A stretch of DNA of 29,128 nucleotides from a virus: the IMG/VR virus record IMGVR_UViG_3300042691_036448, positions 1-29,128 of that record; one strand, written 5' to 3'. The notes below the pieces were generated by a model, which saw only the letters and a program-made list of their open reading frames with translations, did no database searches and was not told where the DNA came from. The position numbers and the translations under genes were made by a program. Positions 22,909 to 29,128 of this stretch are shown here, piece by piece. Each line of letters begins with the position of its first letter. Within the stretch, counting starts at the first letter, position 1.

Positions 22909-25356
22909 ATGGCTACTCTGTACATCGATTTCGAGAACGGTAATGATAATTATGCTGGTACCAGTTTTGCACCGCTAGCGCAAGGAACAAATGGTCGCAT
23001 CACCAGTACGACATTCAGTAGTGTCGGAGCGTCATTTCCAAACGACGGATCTCTGATTGGCCAGTACCTAAGTATTTTTAATGGCGCAATTTATGCGGTT
23101 TACCGAATTGGAGCCTGGGTATCTTCTACTTCGCTTACGATTGCTGCAATATCTGGAGGCACGGGACTGGCGAACCAATCCATAGATCGTCAATACTATA
23201 TTGGTGGTCGCTGGAGAACCTTTGCGAGTGGTGCCACGCTAGTAAGGACAATACCAGGTGATACTATTCGCGTAATAGCAAGTCCAGATCCAACAAGTTT
23301 AGGTCAAAATGGCGTATGGACAAGTCAAATTCAGCAGGCGGCAAAAGCCATTAGCAGCAGCACTAATACTACGCCAATTTCAGTTACATGCAACGCGCAC
23401 GGCTATAGCACAGGTGACACTATTGTAATCACTGGGCATTTAACAAATACCAACGCTAACGGTACCTGGGAGATAACCAATACCGGTTTGAACACATTTA
23501 CACTTACCGGCAGCGCAGGAAATGGTGTAGGCAGTAGTGGTACAGCGCGACTGTGTAACAATATGCGCGTTCTCTTGACCAGTGCCGTTACCGCAAATAT
23601 CGCTAGTACTGGTCCTGGCCGTGCGGCATGGACTTCGGCGGGTGGGGCCAACGTCACCGCTTCACTAAATACCGTTAATACAAAAGAACACGCCCGAAGC
23701 GACCAGATTACCATTGCTGCAGGCTTTACAACAGGTCGTGCAGCTTTCTGGGCGACAGGCACTCTTGATTTGTCTGGCTATCAACAAGTAAGTTTTTGGA
23801 TACAACAAACTGGCGGCACTATTGGAGCGGCTGGTGCTATTGATTTACGTTTATGCTCAGATACGACTGGCACGACAGCCGTTAATACTATTAGTGTCCC
23901 AAGCCTGGCTGCCATAGGACGTTGGATGCCAGTAACAGTAAATTTGAACACAAATCTAGGCAGCAACATTCAAAGTATCGCACTTTATGTCAATACTGAT
24001 AATGGTGCGCAAACTTTCCTGTTATCCAATATTATCGCCTGCAAAGCCAGTAGTGCTGACGATAGCCTGACGCTTACTAGCTTAATTGGCAAGAATACGG
24101 CAACTGAAACATTTTGGGGCATTCAAAGTATTAATGGTACTCGCGTCATGCTGGATGCTGAGACAAATATTATACCCAGCATTTCTTCATTGCGTGGATA
24201 CTATGGCATTAGCGAAACGATAACAACATGGAAAAGAGAAACAATTAAAATTGGACCCTCGGCATCGGCAAGTACAGCGGTTATATCTTTATTAGAAAGT
24301 GGCGTTGAAGGTAGTCCTACGACTTATAGCGGCGGCTGGAATCGAACAGATATGAGTACTAAAACTTCTGAAACCTGGCTTGATGGCGTGAATGGCAATG
24401 GAAACGGAATAGTAGCGGACAGCAGAAACTGGATGGTAATACAAGGATTTGCCCTTACTCGATTTAATAACAATATAAGCTCAAATATTGGCTCTTGGAT
24501 TGTTTATGATATTATTGCGTCGAATAATTCAACAAACAGTGCCATCTTTACAAGTCAAGTTAGCTACGGCACTTATAATATTGGCTTTATAGTCTCAGCG
24601 GGTGGCCCGAGTATATCGGGACTACGTCCAAATGTTACCGTAAGCGGTGCCTTTGTTAGTAATTTCAGCGCCATGTTCATTAGCGGAAATATAGCTTATG
24701 TAAAAGGGGCTAATTCGTCAATTTTATTTGCAAATAACGGCAGCTACGGGCTCAACCTGTCCTCTGGAACTGCATATATTTCCAGCTTGATTTTCAAAGA
24801 TAATCCTACCTCCGATATATATACTGGTCAGTCGGGCTTCCAATATCTCAAAGACGTCGCTCTGAATTCGCCTACTCCAGTTACAGGCTTTGGTTCATAT
24901 TCGGATTACTTAGTAACATCTCAAAATGATAACCAAACAGCTAATAGTCACAGAATATTTATGCACGGTGCCATAGTCAGTTCCGCTACGGATCAACGCA
25001 ATACCAATAATGGAATTAGCTGGAAGATTCAACCGACCAACACCGAGCGTAGTGCAAACTGGCCGGTAACACTTAGTCTTGCCAAAGTCGCCTGCGCTGC
25101 CAATTCCCTGGTAACCGTCAAAGCATGGATGCGACGCGATAATGCTGGCCTGACAATGCGCCTAGTCTGCAAAGGCGGTCAGATCGCTGGGGTTGTCAAT
25201 AACGTAACATCATCGGTAGTTGCTGTCAACGCCTGGGAAGAGGAAACTGTCACCTTCACCCCGACTGAAACCGGCGTAGTTGAAATTACTGCTGAAGCTT
25301 TTGGCGGCACCACCTTCTCTGGGTGGGTCGATGACCTAACCATCTCGCAAGCCTGA
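22909..25356 (+). CDS. Large receptor-binding tail fibre (beta-helix type)
   Basis: The 815-residue product begins ATLYIDFENGNDNYAGTSFA, an N-terminal module that I recognise from several cyanophage fibre proteins, followed by PNDGSLIGQYLSIFNGAIYA. Residues about 150-215 hold HGYSTGDTIVITGHLTNTN and NGTWEITNTGLNTFTLTG, a small repeat-type domain common in tail proteins. The remainder is rich in Ser, Thr, Asn and Gly and beta-strand patterns, in keeping with a right-handed beta-helix. The C-terminal 130 residues look like a carbohydrate-binding jelly-roll (LAKVACAANSLVTVKAWMRR, ending FSGWVDDLTISQA). The gene is AT-rich compared with its neighbours, particularly 23760-24960. The product is likely the main adhesin. 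Confidence 0.8.
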   Translation: MATLYIDFENGNDNYAGTSFAPLAQGTNGRITSTTFSSVGASFPNDGSLIGQYLSIFNGAIYAVYRIGAWVSSTSLTIAAISGGTGLANQSIDRQYYIGGRWRTFASGATLVRTIPGDTIRVIASPDPTSLGQNGVWTSQIQQAAKAISSSTNTTPISVTCNAHGYSTGDTIVITGHLTNTNANGTWEITNTGLNTFTLTGSAGNGVGSSGTARLCNNMRVLLTSAVTANIASTGPGRAAWTSAGGANVTASLNTVNTKEHARSDQITIAAGFTTGRAAFWATGTLDLSGYQQVSFWIQQTGGTIGAAGAIDLRLCSDTTGTTAVNTISVPSLAAIGRWMPVTVNLNTNLGSNIQSIALYVNTDNGAQTFLLSNIIACKASSADDSLTLTSLIGKNTATETFWGIQSINGTRVMLDAETNIIPSISSLRGYYGISETITTWKRETIKIGPSASASTAVISLLESGVEGSPTTYSGGWNRTDMSTKTSETWLDGVNGNGNGIVADSRNWMVIQGFALTRFNNNISSNIGSWIVYDIIASNNSTNSAIFTSQVSYGTYNIGFIVSAGGPSISGLRPNVTVSGAFVSNFSAMFISGNIAYVKGANSSILFANNGSYGLNLSSGTAYISSLIFKDNPTSDIYTGQSGFQYLKDVALNSPTPVTGFGSYSDYLVTSQNDNQTANSHRIFMHGAIVSSATDQRNTNNGISWKIQPTNTERSANWPVTLSLAKVACAANSLVTVKAWMRRDNAGLTMRLVCKGGQIAGVVNNVTSSVVAVNAWEEETVTFTPTETGVVEITAEAFGGTTFSGWVDDLTISQA

Positions 25357-25358
25357 CC

Positions 25359-25541
25359 ATGACCTATCACGTCCATGCTGTTGAACAGGACCTCGCTGGC
25401 AAGTGGTACGCCCGTGTCGTGCTCACCAATACTGAAGCGCAGTTCTTCAAGTTCAACGACTACCCAACCATGGATGCCATTCAGGAGGCAGCAGCAGCCT
25501 TTGTCGCCGCACAGGAGGTAGCCAATGCCCCTGCCGAGTAA
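25359..25541 (+). CDS. Small hypothetical protein after the main fibre
   Basis: The 60-residue product (TYHVHAVEQDLAGKWYARVV, then NTEAQFFKFNDYPTMDAIQE) starts three bases after the fibre stop. It has a beta-hairpin-like first half and a helical, Ala-rich second half. It is acidic and soluble. The next gene begins inside its last codons (ATG 25525), so the two are coupled. I do not recognise the family; the position suggests a fibre chaperone or accessory protein. Confidence 0.6.
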   Translation: MTYHVHAVEQDLAGKWYARVVLTNTEAQFFKFNDYPTMDAIQEAAAAFVAAQEVANAPAE

Positions 25542-25803
25542 TACCGATCTGACATCGCTAGACGTTGCCTACCTCGGCCAGCCTTTTGTTCAGGTTGAGG
25601 CCAAGGCACTCACAACCACATCCCTCGATGTGGCGTATCTAGGCCAGCCGTTTGTTGCGGTTGGCCCTGCTACGGGCCTCAACGTCTGGGTGAATGTTGC
25701 CGGCACTTGGAAACAAGCCAGCGCCGCCTACGTCAAGGTCAGCGGCGTGTGGAAGTCAGTGAGCAGCATCAGCACCCGCGCCAGCGGGGCGTGGAAGAGC
25801 TAA
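25525..25803 (+). CDS. Small virion protein with internal 13-residue repeat
   Basis: The 92-residue product carries TSLDVAYLGQPFV twice (residues about 10-22 and 32-44). The second half has WVNVAGTWKQASAAYVKVSG and VWKSVSSISTRASGAWKS, a run of short beta-strands each ending in W-K, a pattern seen in many phage tail and fibre proteins. It overlaps the previous gene by 17 bases in another frame. The repeat looks like an internal duplication. It is probably a structural or fibre-tip protein; function unknown. Confidence 0.65.
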   Translation: MPLPSNTDLTSLDVAYLGQPFVQVEAKALTTTSLDVAYLGQPFVAVGPATGLNVWVNVAGTWKQASAAYVKVSGVWKSVSSISTRASGAWKS

Positions 25804-25926
25804 AGGAGCCACCACTGGCCAGCAGATCCAAGACGCTGTAACCAACTAGAGCCCCGCATAAGTAGTAGCTATGTAGCTCTCAGGCTGGGCTTCTTAGACT
25901 ACCGCTAAACCCAGGGCTACCCATAA
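25804..25926. other. Intergenic gap without clear feature
   Basis: This 123-base gap is the longest plus-strand break among the fibre genes. It has several short direct and inverted AGCT/GTAGCT copies (about 25866-25880) and scattered GGGCT/AGCCC pieces, but no convincing terminator, promoter or ORF. It may carry a weak promoter for the gene at 25927. Confidence 0.4.
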
Positions 25927-26334
25927 ATGGCCATCTTTAACCGCTTCAACTCTCTGGTTGAAGCCCTCGCTGAGAAAAAACACGATCTCGGTGCTGATCA
26001 ACTCGCTGTGGCCCTGAGCGCGACAGCTCCAGTCGCCACCAACTCGACACTTAGTAATATCACGCAAATCAGCTACACCAACCTAAGCAGCTGCAACATT
26101 ACTACCATTAGCTCTGGGCAAACGTCTGGTATCTACAAGCTCGTACTCCAAGACCTAGTACTCACTGCTTCCGGCGCTGTAGCAACATTCCGCTATATCA
26201 CCCTCTACAACAGCACCGCCCCTAGCCAGGAACTTTTGGGCTGGTACGACTACGGCTCGAACGTCACCCTCGCCTCAGGCGAAACCTTCACAATCGACTT
26301 CGACGGCACCAACGGCGCCCTGACGATCAGCTGA
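25927..26334 (+). CDS. Conserved phage virion protein of unknown function
   Basis: The 135-residue product matches a family I recognise in many phages: N-terminal IFNRFNSLVEALAEKKHDLG, then ADQLAVALSATAPVATNSTL, then LVLQDLVLTASGAVATFRYI and C-terminal GWYDYGSNVTLASGETFTID, then FDGTNGALTIS. It is beta-rich and probably a tail or head decoration subunit. It is the last plus-strand gene of the structural cluster; its TGA (26332-26334) directly abuts the reverse-strand stop of the endolysin. Confidence 0.75.
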   Translation: MAIFNRFNSLVEALAEKKHDLGADQLAVALSATAPVATNSTLSNITQISYTNLSSCNITTISSGQTSGIYKLVLQDLVLTASGAVATFRYITLYNSTAPSQELLGWYDYGSNVTLASGETFTIDFDGTNGALTIS

Positions 26335-27480
26335 TCAGTACAGCCACTCCGCCGCAGGCGCAGCCCCCGCACCCGGTACAAATCCTCCACCCCCGCGGGT
26401 GTCCAGGTGAATGAACCCCCGAGCGCGGCCATCCCCGAGCCCACCGCTCCACCGCGCTCGGATCCACCGGTAGAACTCCTCCATGCTCCGGTTCGTCGGA
26501 TAGATGTCCATCGCCTCGCCCGTGGTGTGGCGCGAGCCCGGCACCCCACCAACCTGACCGTTGATCGGCTCCGGCCGGTAAAAACTGGTCACTCCCAGCG
26601 GCTGCCCCCACGCCTCGCGAACCTGCTGGAACGCCGCGGCAGTGCGCAGCAGGCGCGCTCGCACCGACGAGTTCGGTCCCGGAATCCGGCGCTTATCCCA
26701 CTGCAGCACCTCACCCACCGTCAGGTTCGGCGTAACCAGACACCCGAAGTCCGCCCAATCCACCGAGGCCGGCATCGCCTCGCCGCTGGCCTGCACCTTC
26801 GACCAGTGCGGCTCATACACATACCAAGTCCCGGCCCCCGCAGCCAGCTCAACCTTCGCGTGAGCGTCTTGAACACTTTCGTTATACGCGCATACCCCAT
26901 AGGTCTTGCCCTTCACCACGGCAACCTTCTCGGAATCCCCGAGCTCGGTGGCCGGCTTCGGCTCCTTCTTAAGCCAGGTGGCCTGGTGCGCCTCGATCTG
27001 GAACAGCAGCGCCTTCGGCTTGGCCTTCGTCACCACCGTCGGCTCGCCCACCTCCGGTAGGTGCTCGTTCATGAGCTTGATCAGCTTCTCTGCGTAGCGC
27101 GGGTCTGTGGCGTAGCCCTGCTTGACCAGCTCCTTCGCCGCCGCCGCCCGCGTCGGTGCCCGGTTGACCCCCTCGTACTGGTCCCAGTCCTTGTACCAGC
27201 GGGTTACGAGGTACCGCACGCACTCCCCGAGGTCGGCGAAGTCCATGAACTCCGCCTCGATATGCACCCGTGCCCCGTTGACGTACTCAGTCGTGAGCCG
27301 AGTCGTGCCGCTGCCCTTGAGCCCGAAGTAGTTGTACTCACCGCTGGTGTGCTGACCGAAGCCGCTCTCCAGTGCCCACTGAGCCGCCACGAGCTCGGGG
27401 AACTTCGCCCCGGCGTCCTTCGCCGCTGCCAGCACCCCCAACCAGTTGTTGGTGTACCCCTTCGGCTTGGAGCTGGCCAT
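26335..27480 (-). CDS. Endolysin with glucosaminidase-like and M15 peptidase domains
   Basis: The 381-residue minus-strand product degrades peptidoglycan at lysis. Residues 1-145 resemble a GH73-type glucosaminidase: FPELVAAQWALESGFGQHTS with the likely catalytic E38, then YNYFGLKG and a closing GYATDPRYAEKLIKLMNEH. A linker region of about 130 residues follows (possibly cell-wall binding). The C-terminal domain (about 235-375) is a peptidase of the M15 family (VanY-like D-Ala-D-Ala type): VTSFYRPEPINGQVGG, zinc ligands H318 and D325 in GSRHTTGEAMDIYP, and H358 in GFIHLDTRG. All key residues are present. There is no signal peptide, so it needs a holin. It is the only clear minus-strand gene, with its own promoter needed near 27481-27540. 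Confidence 0.9.
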   Translation of the reverse strand: MASSKPKGYTNNWLGVLAAAKDAGAKFPELVAAQWALESGFGQHTSGEYNYFGLKGSGTTRLTTEYVNGARVHIEAEFMDFADLGECVRYLVTRWYKDWDQYEGVNRAPTRAAAAKELVKQGYATDPRYAEKLIKLMNEHLPEVGEPTVVTKAKPKALLFQIEAHQATWLKKEPKPATELGDSEKVAVVKGKTYGVCAYNESVQDAHAKVELAAGAGTWYVYEPHWSKVQASGEAMPASVDWADFGCLVTPNLTVGEVLQWDKRRIPGPNSSVRARLLRTAAAFQQVREAWGQPLGVTSFYRPEPINGQVGGVPGSRHTTGEAMDIYPTNRSMEEFYRWIRARWSGGLGDGRARGFIHLDTRGGGGFVPGAGAAPAAEWLY

Positions 27481-27538
27481 GTGCCTAACCTGACTGGTAT
27501 GAGTTAAGGCTAAATACTGTTCATGTTTTGGATCACGC
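27481..27538. promoter_or_regulatory. Divergent control region between endolysin and HNH remnant
   Basis: This 58-base gap separates divergent genes and must hold the start signals for the endolysin. It contains AT-rich TTAAGGCTAAATACTG on the plus strand and, at its right edge, the 8-bp palindrome CACGCGTG (27534-27541), which overlaps the GTG start of the HNH gene. No clear -35/-10 pair could be fixed on either strand. Confidence 0.35.
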
Positions 27539-27833
27539 GTGACTGCTGAACAGTGGCGACCCGTCGTGGGCTGGGAGCATCTGTATGAGGTCAGCGATCT
27601 CGGGCGCGTGCGCAGTCTTCCTCGTTACATCCCGGCGGTGAACCGAGACGGGACCGGTCGCCTTAATCGATGCCGAGGCCAATTACTGAAAGGCACCCCC
27701 GACCGCGACGGGTCTCGATGTTTGCCACGGCCCAGCCGGGACTGCCGACAACAGTCGGCGCAACCTGCGGTACGACAGCCGTTCCGCCAACGAAGCCGAC
27801 AAGCGACGTTGGCCTAGCAGGCCGTCTGCTTAA
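27539..27833 (+). pseudogene. Decayed NUMOD4/HNH homing endonuclease (internal deletion)
   Basis: The GTG start at 27539 leads to an excellent NUMOD4 DNA-binding motif (WRPVVGWEHLYEVSDLGRVR) and a following RCRGQLLKGTPDRDG. The frame then runs into nonsense (CLPRPSRDCRQQ). The proper C-terminal part is found in another frame from about 27711: GLDVCHGPAGTADNSRRNLR followed by YDSRSANEADK, the usual end of the HNH domain, stopping at TAA 27831. The roughly 25-30 residues that normally lie between (strand with RTYRVHRLVL-type sequence, including first catalytic histidine) are missing. The short GACGGG at the joint suggests deletion between small direct repeats. It is likely inactive as a nuclease. 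Homing endonucleases of this kind are frequent mobile passengers in phages. Confidence 0.8.
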
Positions 27834-27850
27834 ATAACGCCATCGACGGG

Positions 27851-27872
27851 GGCCTCCTACTAGGCCATTTTT
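27851..27872 (+). terminator. Likely Rho-independent terminator after the HNH remnant
   Basis: GGCCT (27851-27855) and AGGCC (27862-27866) form a stem with loop CCTACT, followed by ATTTTT (27867-27872). The stem is short (5 bp) but GC-rich and the T-run is good. It shields the tRNA fragment and integrase from upstream transcription. Confidence 0.6.
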
Positions 27873-27910
27873 AGGCCAACCCCAGGAGACCACCCCCCGA
27901 GATCCCAGTC

Positions 27911-27953
27911 CGGGGCGTAGCGCAGCTTGGTAGCGCACCACTTTGGGGTAGTG
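27911..27953 (+). other. tRNA-Pro(GGG) 5' half: putative attP core
   Basis: The 43 bases run from the acceptor 5' strand CGGGGCG, through TA, the D arm GCGC-AGCTTGGTA-GCGC, A26 and the anticodon arm CCACT-TTGGGGT-AGTG. The anticodon read from the 7-base loop is GGG (proline). The match to a real tRNA stops at 27953: no variable loop, T arm (no TTCGAAT) or CGCCCCG acceptor strand follows. A tRNA fragment next to an integrase is the standard mark of a phage attachment site, with the host tRNA-Pro gene as attB. Phage genes on both sides indicate attP rather than attL or attR. The host sequence is not available here, so identity to a host tRNA is inferred. Confidence 0.75.
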
Positions 27954-28038
27954 CCTACTCCATCTACGCCACCAGAAGAAAAATTCCAGGCCAGCACTCG
28001 GATTCTTTGCAGCGCAGTGCTTTTAGGCCCGTGGCGGC

Positions 28039-29128
28039 TTGCTTAATTCAGCCAGGCTCGACCAAAACAGACCTAAGCTGACGGGGAAAGTAGTCCAGGT
28101 TTTAGTCCAGACCTTGGCCCTCGACGCTGCCCTACAAGAGCTGAACGCCCGCCTGAAGGCCGGGCACCAGAAGTGCGTTGTCGAGCTGCGCGGGGCCTCC
28201 CTGCACCTCAGGGCAACCCTGCCAACGCGTGACGATCCGTCGCAGCGACGCCAGCAGCGCATTGCCCTCGGACTGCCCGCCGAGTTCTCCGCCCTCCCCG
28301 AAGCCGAACGCAAAGCCGTCGAGCTGGGCCACCAGTTACGCACCAGCACCTTTACGTGGACTGCGTGGGAAGCTCCTGACGCGTCCGTCATCACCGTGTC
28401 GGACTTCCACGCTGCCGCCCAGGGCCTCCACGCCAGCAAGTACGCCAAAGCCCCCGAGCGCGGCACCGCCGCCTGGTCGAAGAAGTGGGCGCCGGCCCTA
28501 CGCAAACTGCCGCCCTCGGGGGTCATCACTGAGGGGGTCCTGCTCCGCTGCATCCGAAAGCTCCCCGAGGGCACTGCCGCCCGGCGCGACCAGGGCAACC
28601 TGCTGGCCCAGGTGGCCCGCTCCCTCGGCCTCGATCACGAGCCACTGCTCGCCGCCTGCCGCGGCTACGGCGTCGACAAGCTCACCGAGCGCGACATCCC
28701 GTCGGACGAGGCAATCGAGGCCGCGCTCAAGCAAGTCACTCTGCCGCACTGGCGCTGGACCTTTGCCATGTGCGCGGCCTACGGCCTCCGCCCCCACGAA
28801 TGCGCCGAGCTGATCTGGCTGGAGGACGACTGGATCGAGGTGGCCGACGCCACCAAGACCGGCAGCCGGCGGGTCACTCCCTGCCCGAGAGCGTGGGTAA
28901 GCCAGTTTGATCTTCACAATTTGTGTCGGCCGAGTCAGTCCGCCCAGGGCCTCAGCAAGGCGTTTTCCGACGCCCTCGCCAGAGATCAGGTGACGATCAA
29001 GCCGTACAACCTGCGGCACGCCTACGCGTTGCGCCTGATGAGCAAGGGTGTGGCCGCGGACCTGGCCGCCCGACTGATGGGGCACAGCCTGTCCGTGCAT
29101 CAGTCGACTTACCAGCGGTGGATCGAAG
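28039..29128 (+). CDS. int: Tyrosine recombinase integrase (partial at the 3' end)
   Basis: The frame is open from TAG 28024-28026 to the window end and has no ATG before 28768; TTG 28039 or TTG 28114 are the likely starts, so the start is uncertain. Catalytic residues of the tyrosine recombinase family can be read in order: Arg I (codon 28789) in AAYGLRPHE, Lys (28855) in ATKTGSRRV, Arg II (29014) in YNLRHAYALR, His in LMGHS, and Tyr (29110) in VHQSTYQRW. The usual first His of HxxR is Tyr here, a change I have seen in other cyanobacterial and cyanophage integrases. About 350 residues are present, so the protein is nearly complete. It lies 85 bases downstream of the tRNA-Pro fragment on the same strand, and integrates the phage there, by inference. 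The composition is very GC-rich. Confidence 0.9.
   Translation, partial: MLNSARLDQNRPKLTGKVVQVLVQTLALDAALQELNARLKAGHQKCVVELRGASLHLRATLPTRDDPSQRRQQRIALGLPAEFSALPEAERKAVELGHQLRTSTFTWTAWEAPDASVITVSDFHAAAQGLHASKYAKAPERGTAAWSKKWAPALRKLPPSGVITEGVLLRCIRKLPEGTAARRDQGNLLAQVARSLGLDHEPLLAACRGYGVDKLTERDIPSDEAIEAALKQVTLPHWRWTFAMCAAYGLRPHECAELIWLEDDWIEVADATKTGSRRVTPCPRAWVSQFDLHNLCRPSQSAQGLSKAFSDALARDQVTIKPYNLRHAYALRLMSKGVAADLAARLMGHSLSVHQSTYQRWIE

Noticed and set aside
27911-27985. Complete functional tRNA-Pro gene
   Set aside because: No T arm, no TTCGAAT and no 3' acceptor strand that matches the standard 5' CGGGGCG; it is a half gene.
28498-29100. Long minus-strand ORFs and plus-strand alternative-frame ORFs over the integrase region
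   Set aside because: They are shadows of a GC-rich gene; the frame with all tyrosine recombinase catalytic residues lies on the plus strand.

Overview
The window looks like part of the genome of a temperate siphovirus with a lambda-type tail, most likely a cyanophage of marine or brackish Synechococcus/Cyanobium-like picocyanobacteria. The tail proteins follow the lambda order (major tail protein, G/GT chaperone by -1 frameshift, tape measure, M, L, K, I, J). The fibre proteins carry N-terminal modules that I recognise from cyanophage virions. The 5' half of a tRNA-Pro(GGG) gene lies directly upstream of a tyrosine recombinase. The host assignment rests on recognition of these families and was not checked by a search.

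Layout. Positions 1-653 hold the end of the major tail protein with an Ig-like C-terminal domain, closed by a strong terminator. Positions 710-6685 hold a small unknown protein, the frameshifted tail chaperone pair and a 1580-residue tape measure. Positions 6688-13888 are unusual: two lambda gpM-like proteins flank a cassette made of a small conserved virion-type protein that contains a 26-bp perfect palindrome, a giant protein of six tandem LamG-like domains, and a tiny zinc-ribbon protein. Positions 13893-19346 hold L, K, I and J, with J split into two genes inside a fibronectin-like domain. Positions 19349-26334 hold the fibre and accessory virion genes, interrupted at 20165-21154 by a small basic protein gene and a probable holin cluster.

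The only clearly minus-strand gene is a two-domain endolysin (26335-27480). It converges with the last fibre-region gene, and the two stop codons abut in TGATCA. To its right lie a decayed NUMOD4/HNH endonuclease, a terminator, the tRNA-Pro half (putative attP core) and the integrase, which runs off the window. Because phage genes flank the tRNA fragment on both sides, the sequence looks like the non-integrated (attP) form.

Function. Most of the window builds the tail tube, tip and host-recognition apparatus. The densely packed genes, many overlapping as ATGA or TAATG, suggest one or a few long late transcripts with translational coupling. The lysis genes are split between the plus-strand holin candidates and the minus-strand endolysin. 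The most notable points are the six-LamG adhesin inside a duplicated M context, the 26-bp palindrome, the split J gene, the peptidase-like insert in the tape measure, the HNH gene with an internal deletion, and a tRNA 5'-half att site that would place host tRNA transcription upstream of the integrase after integration.
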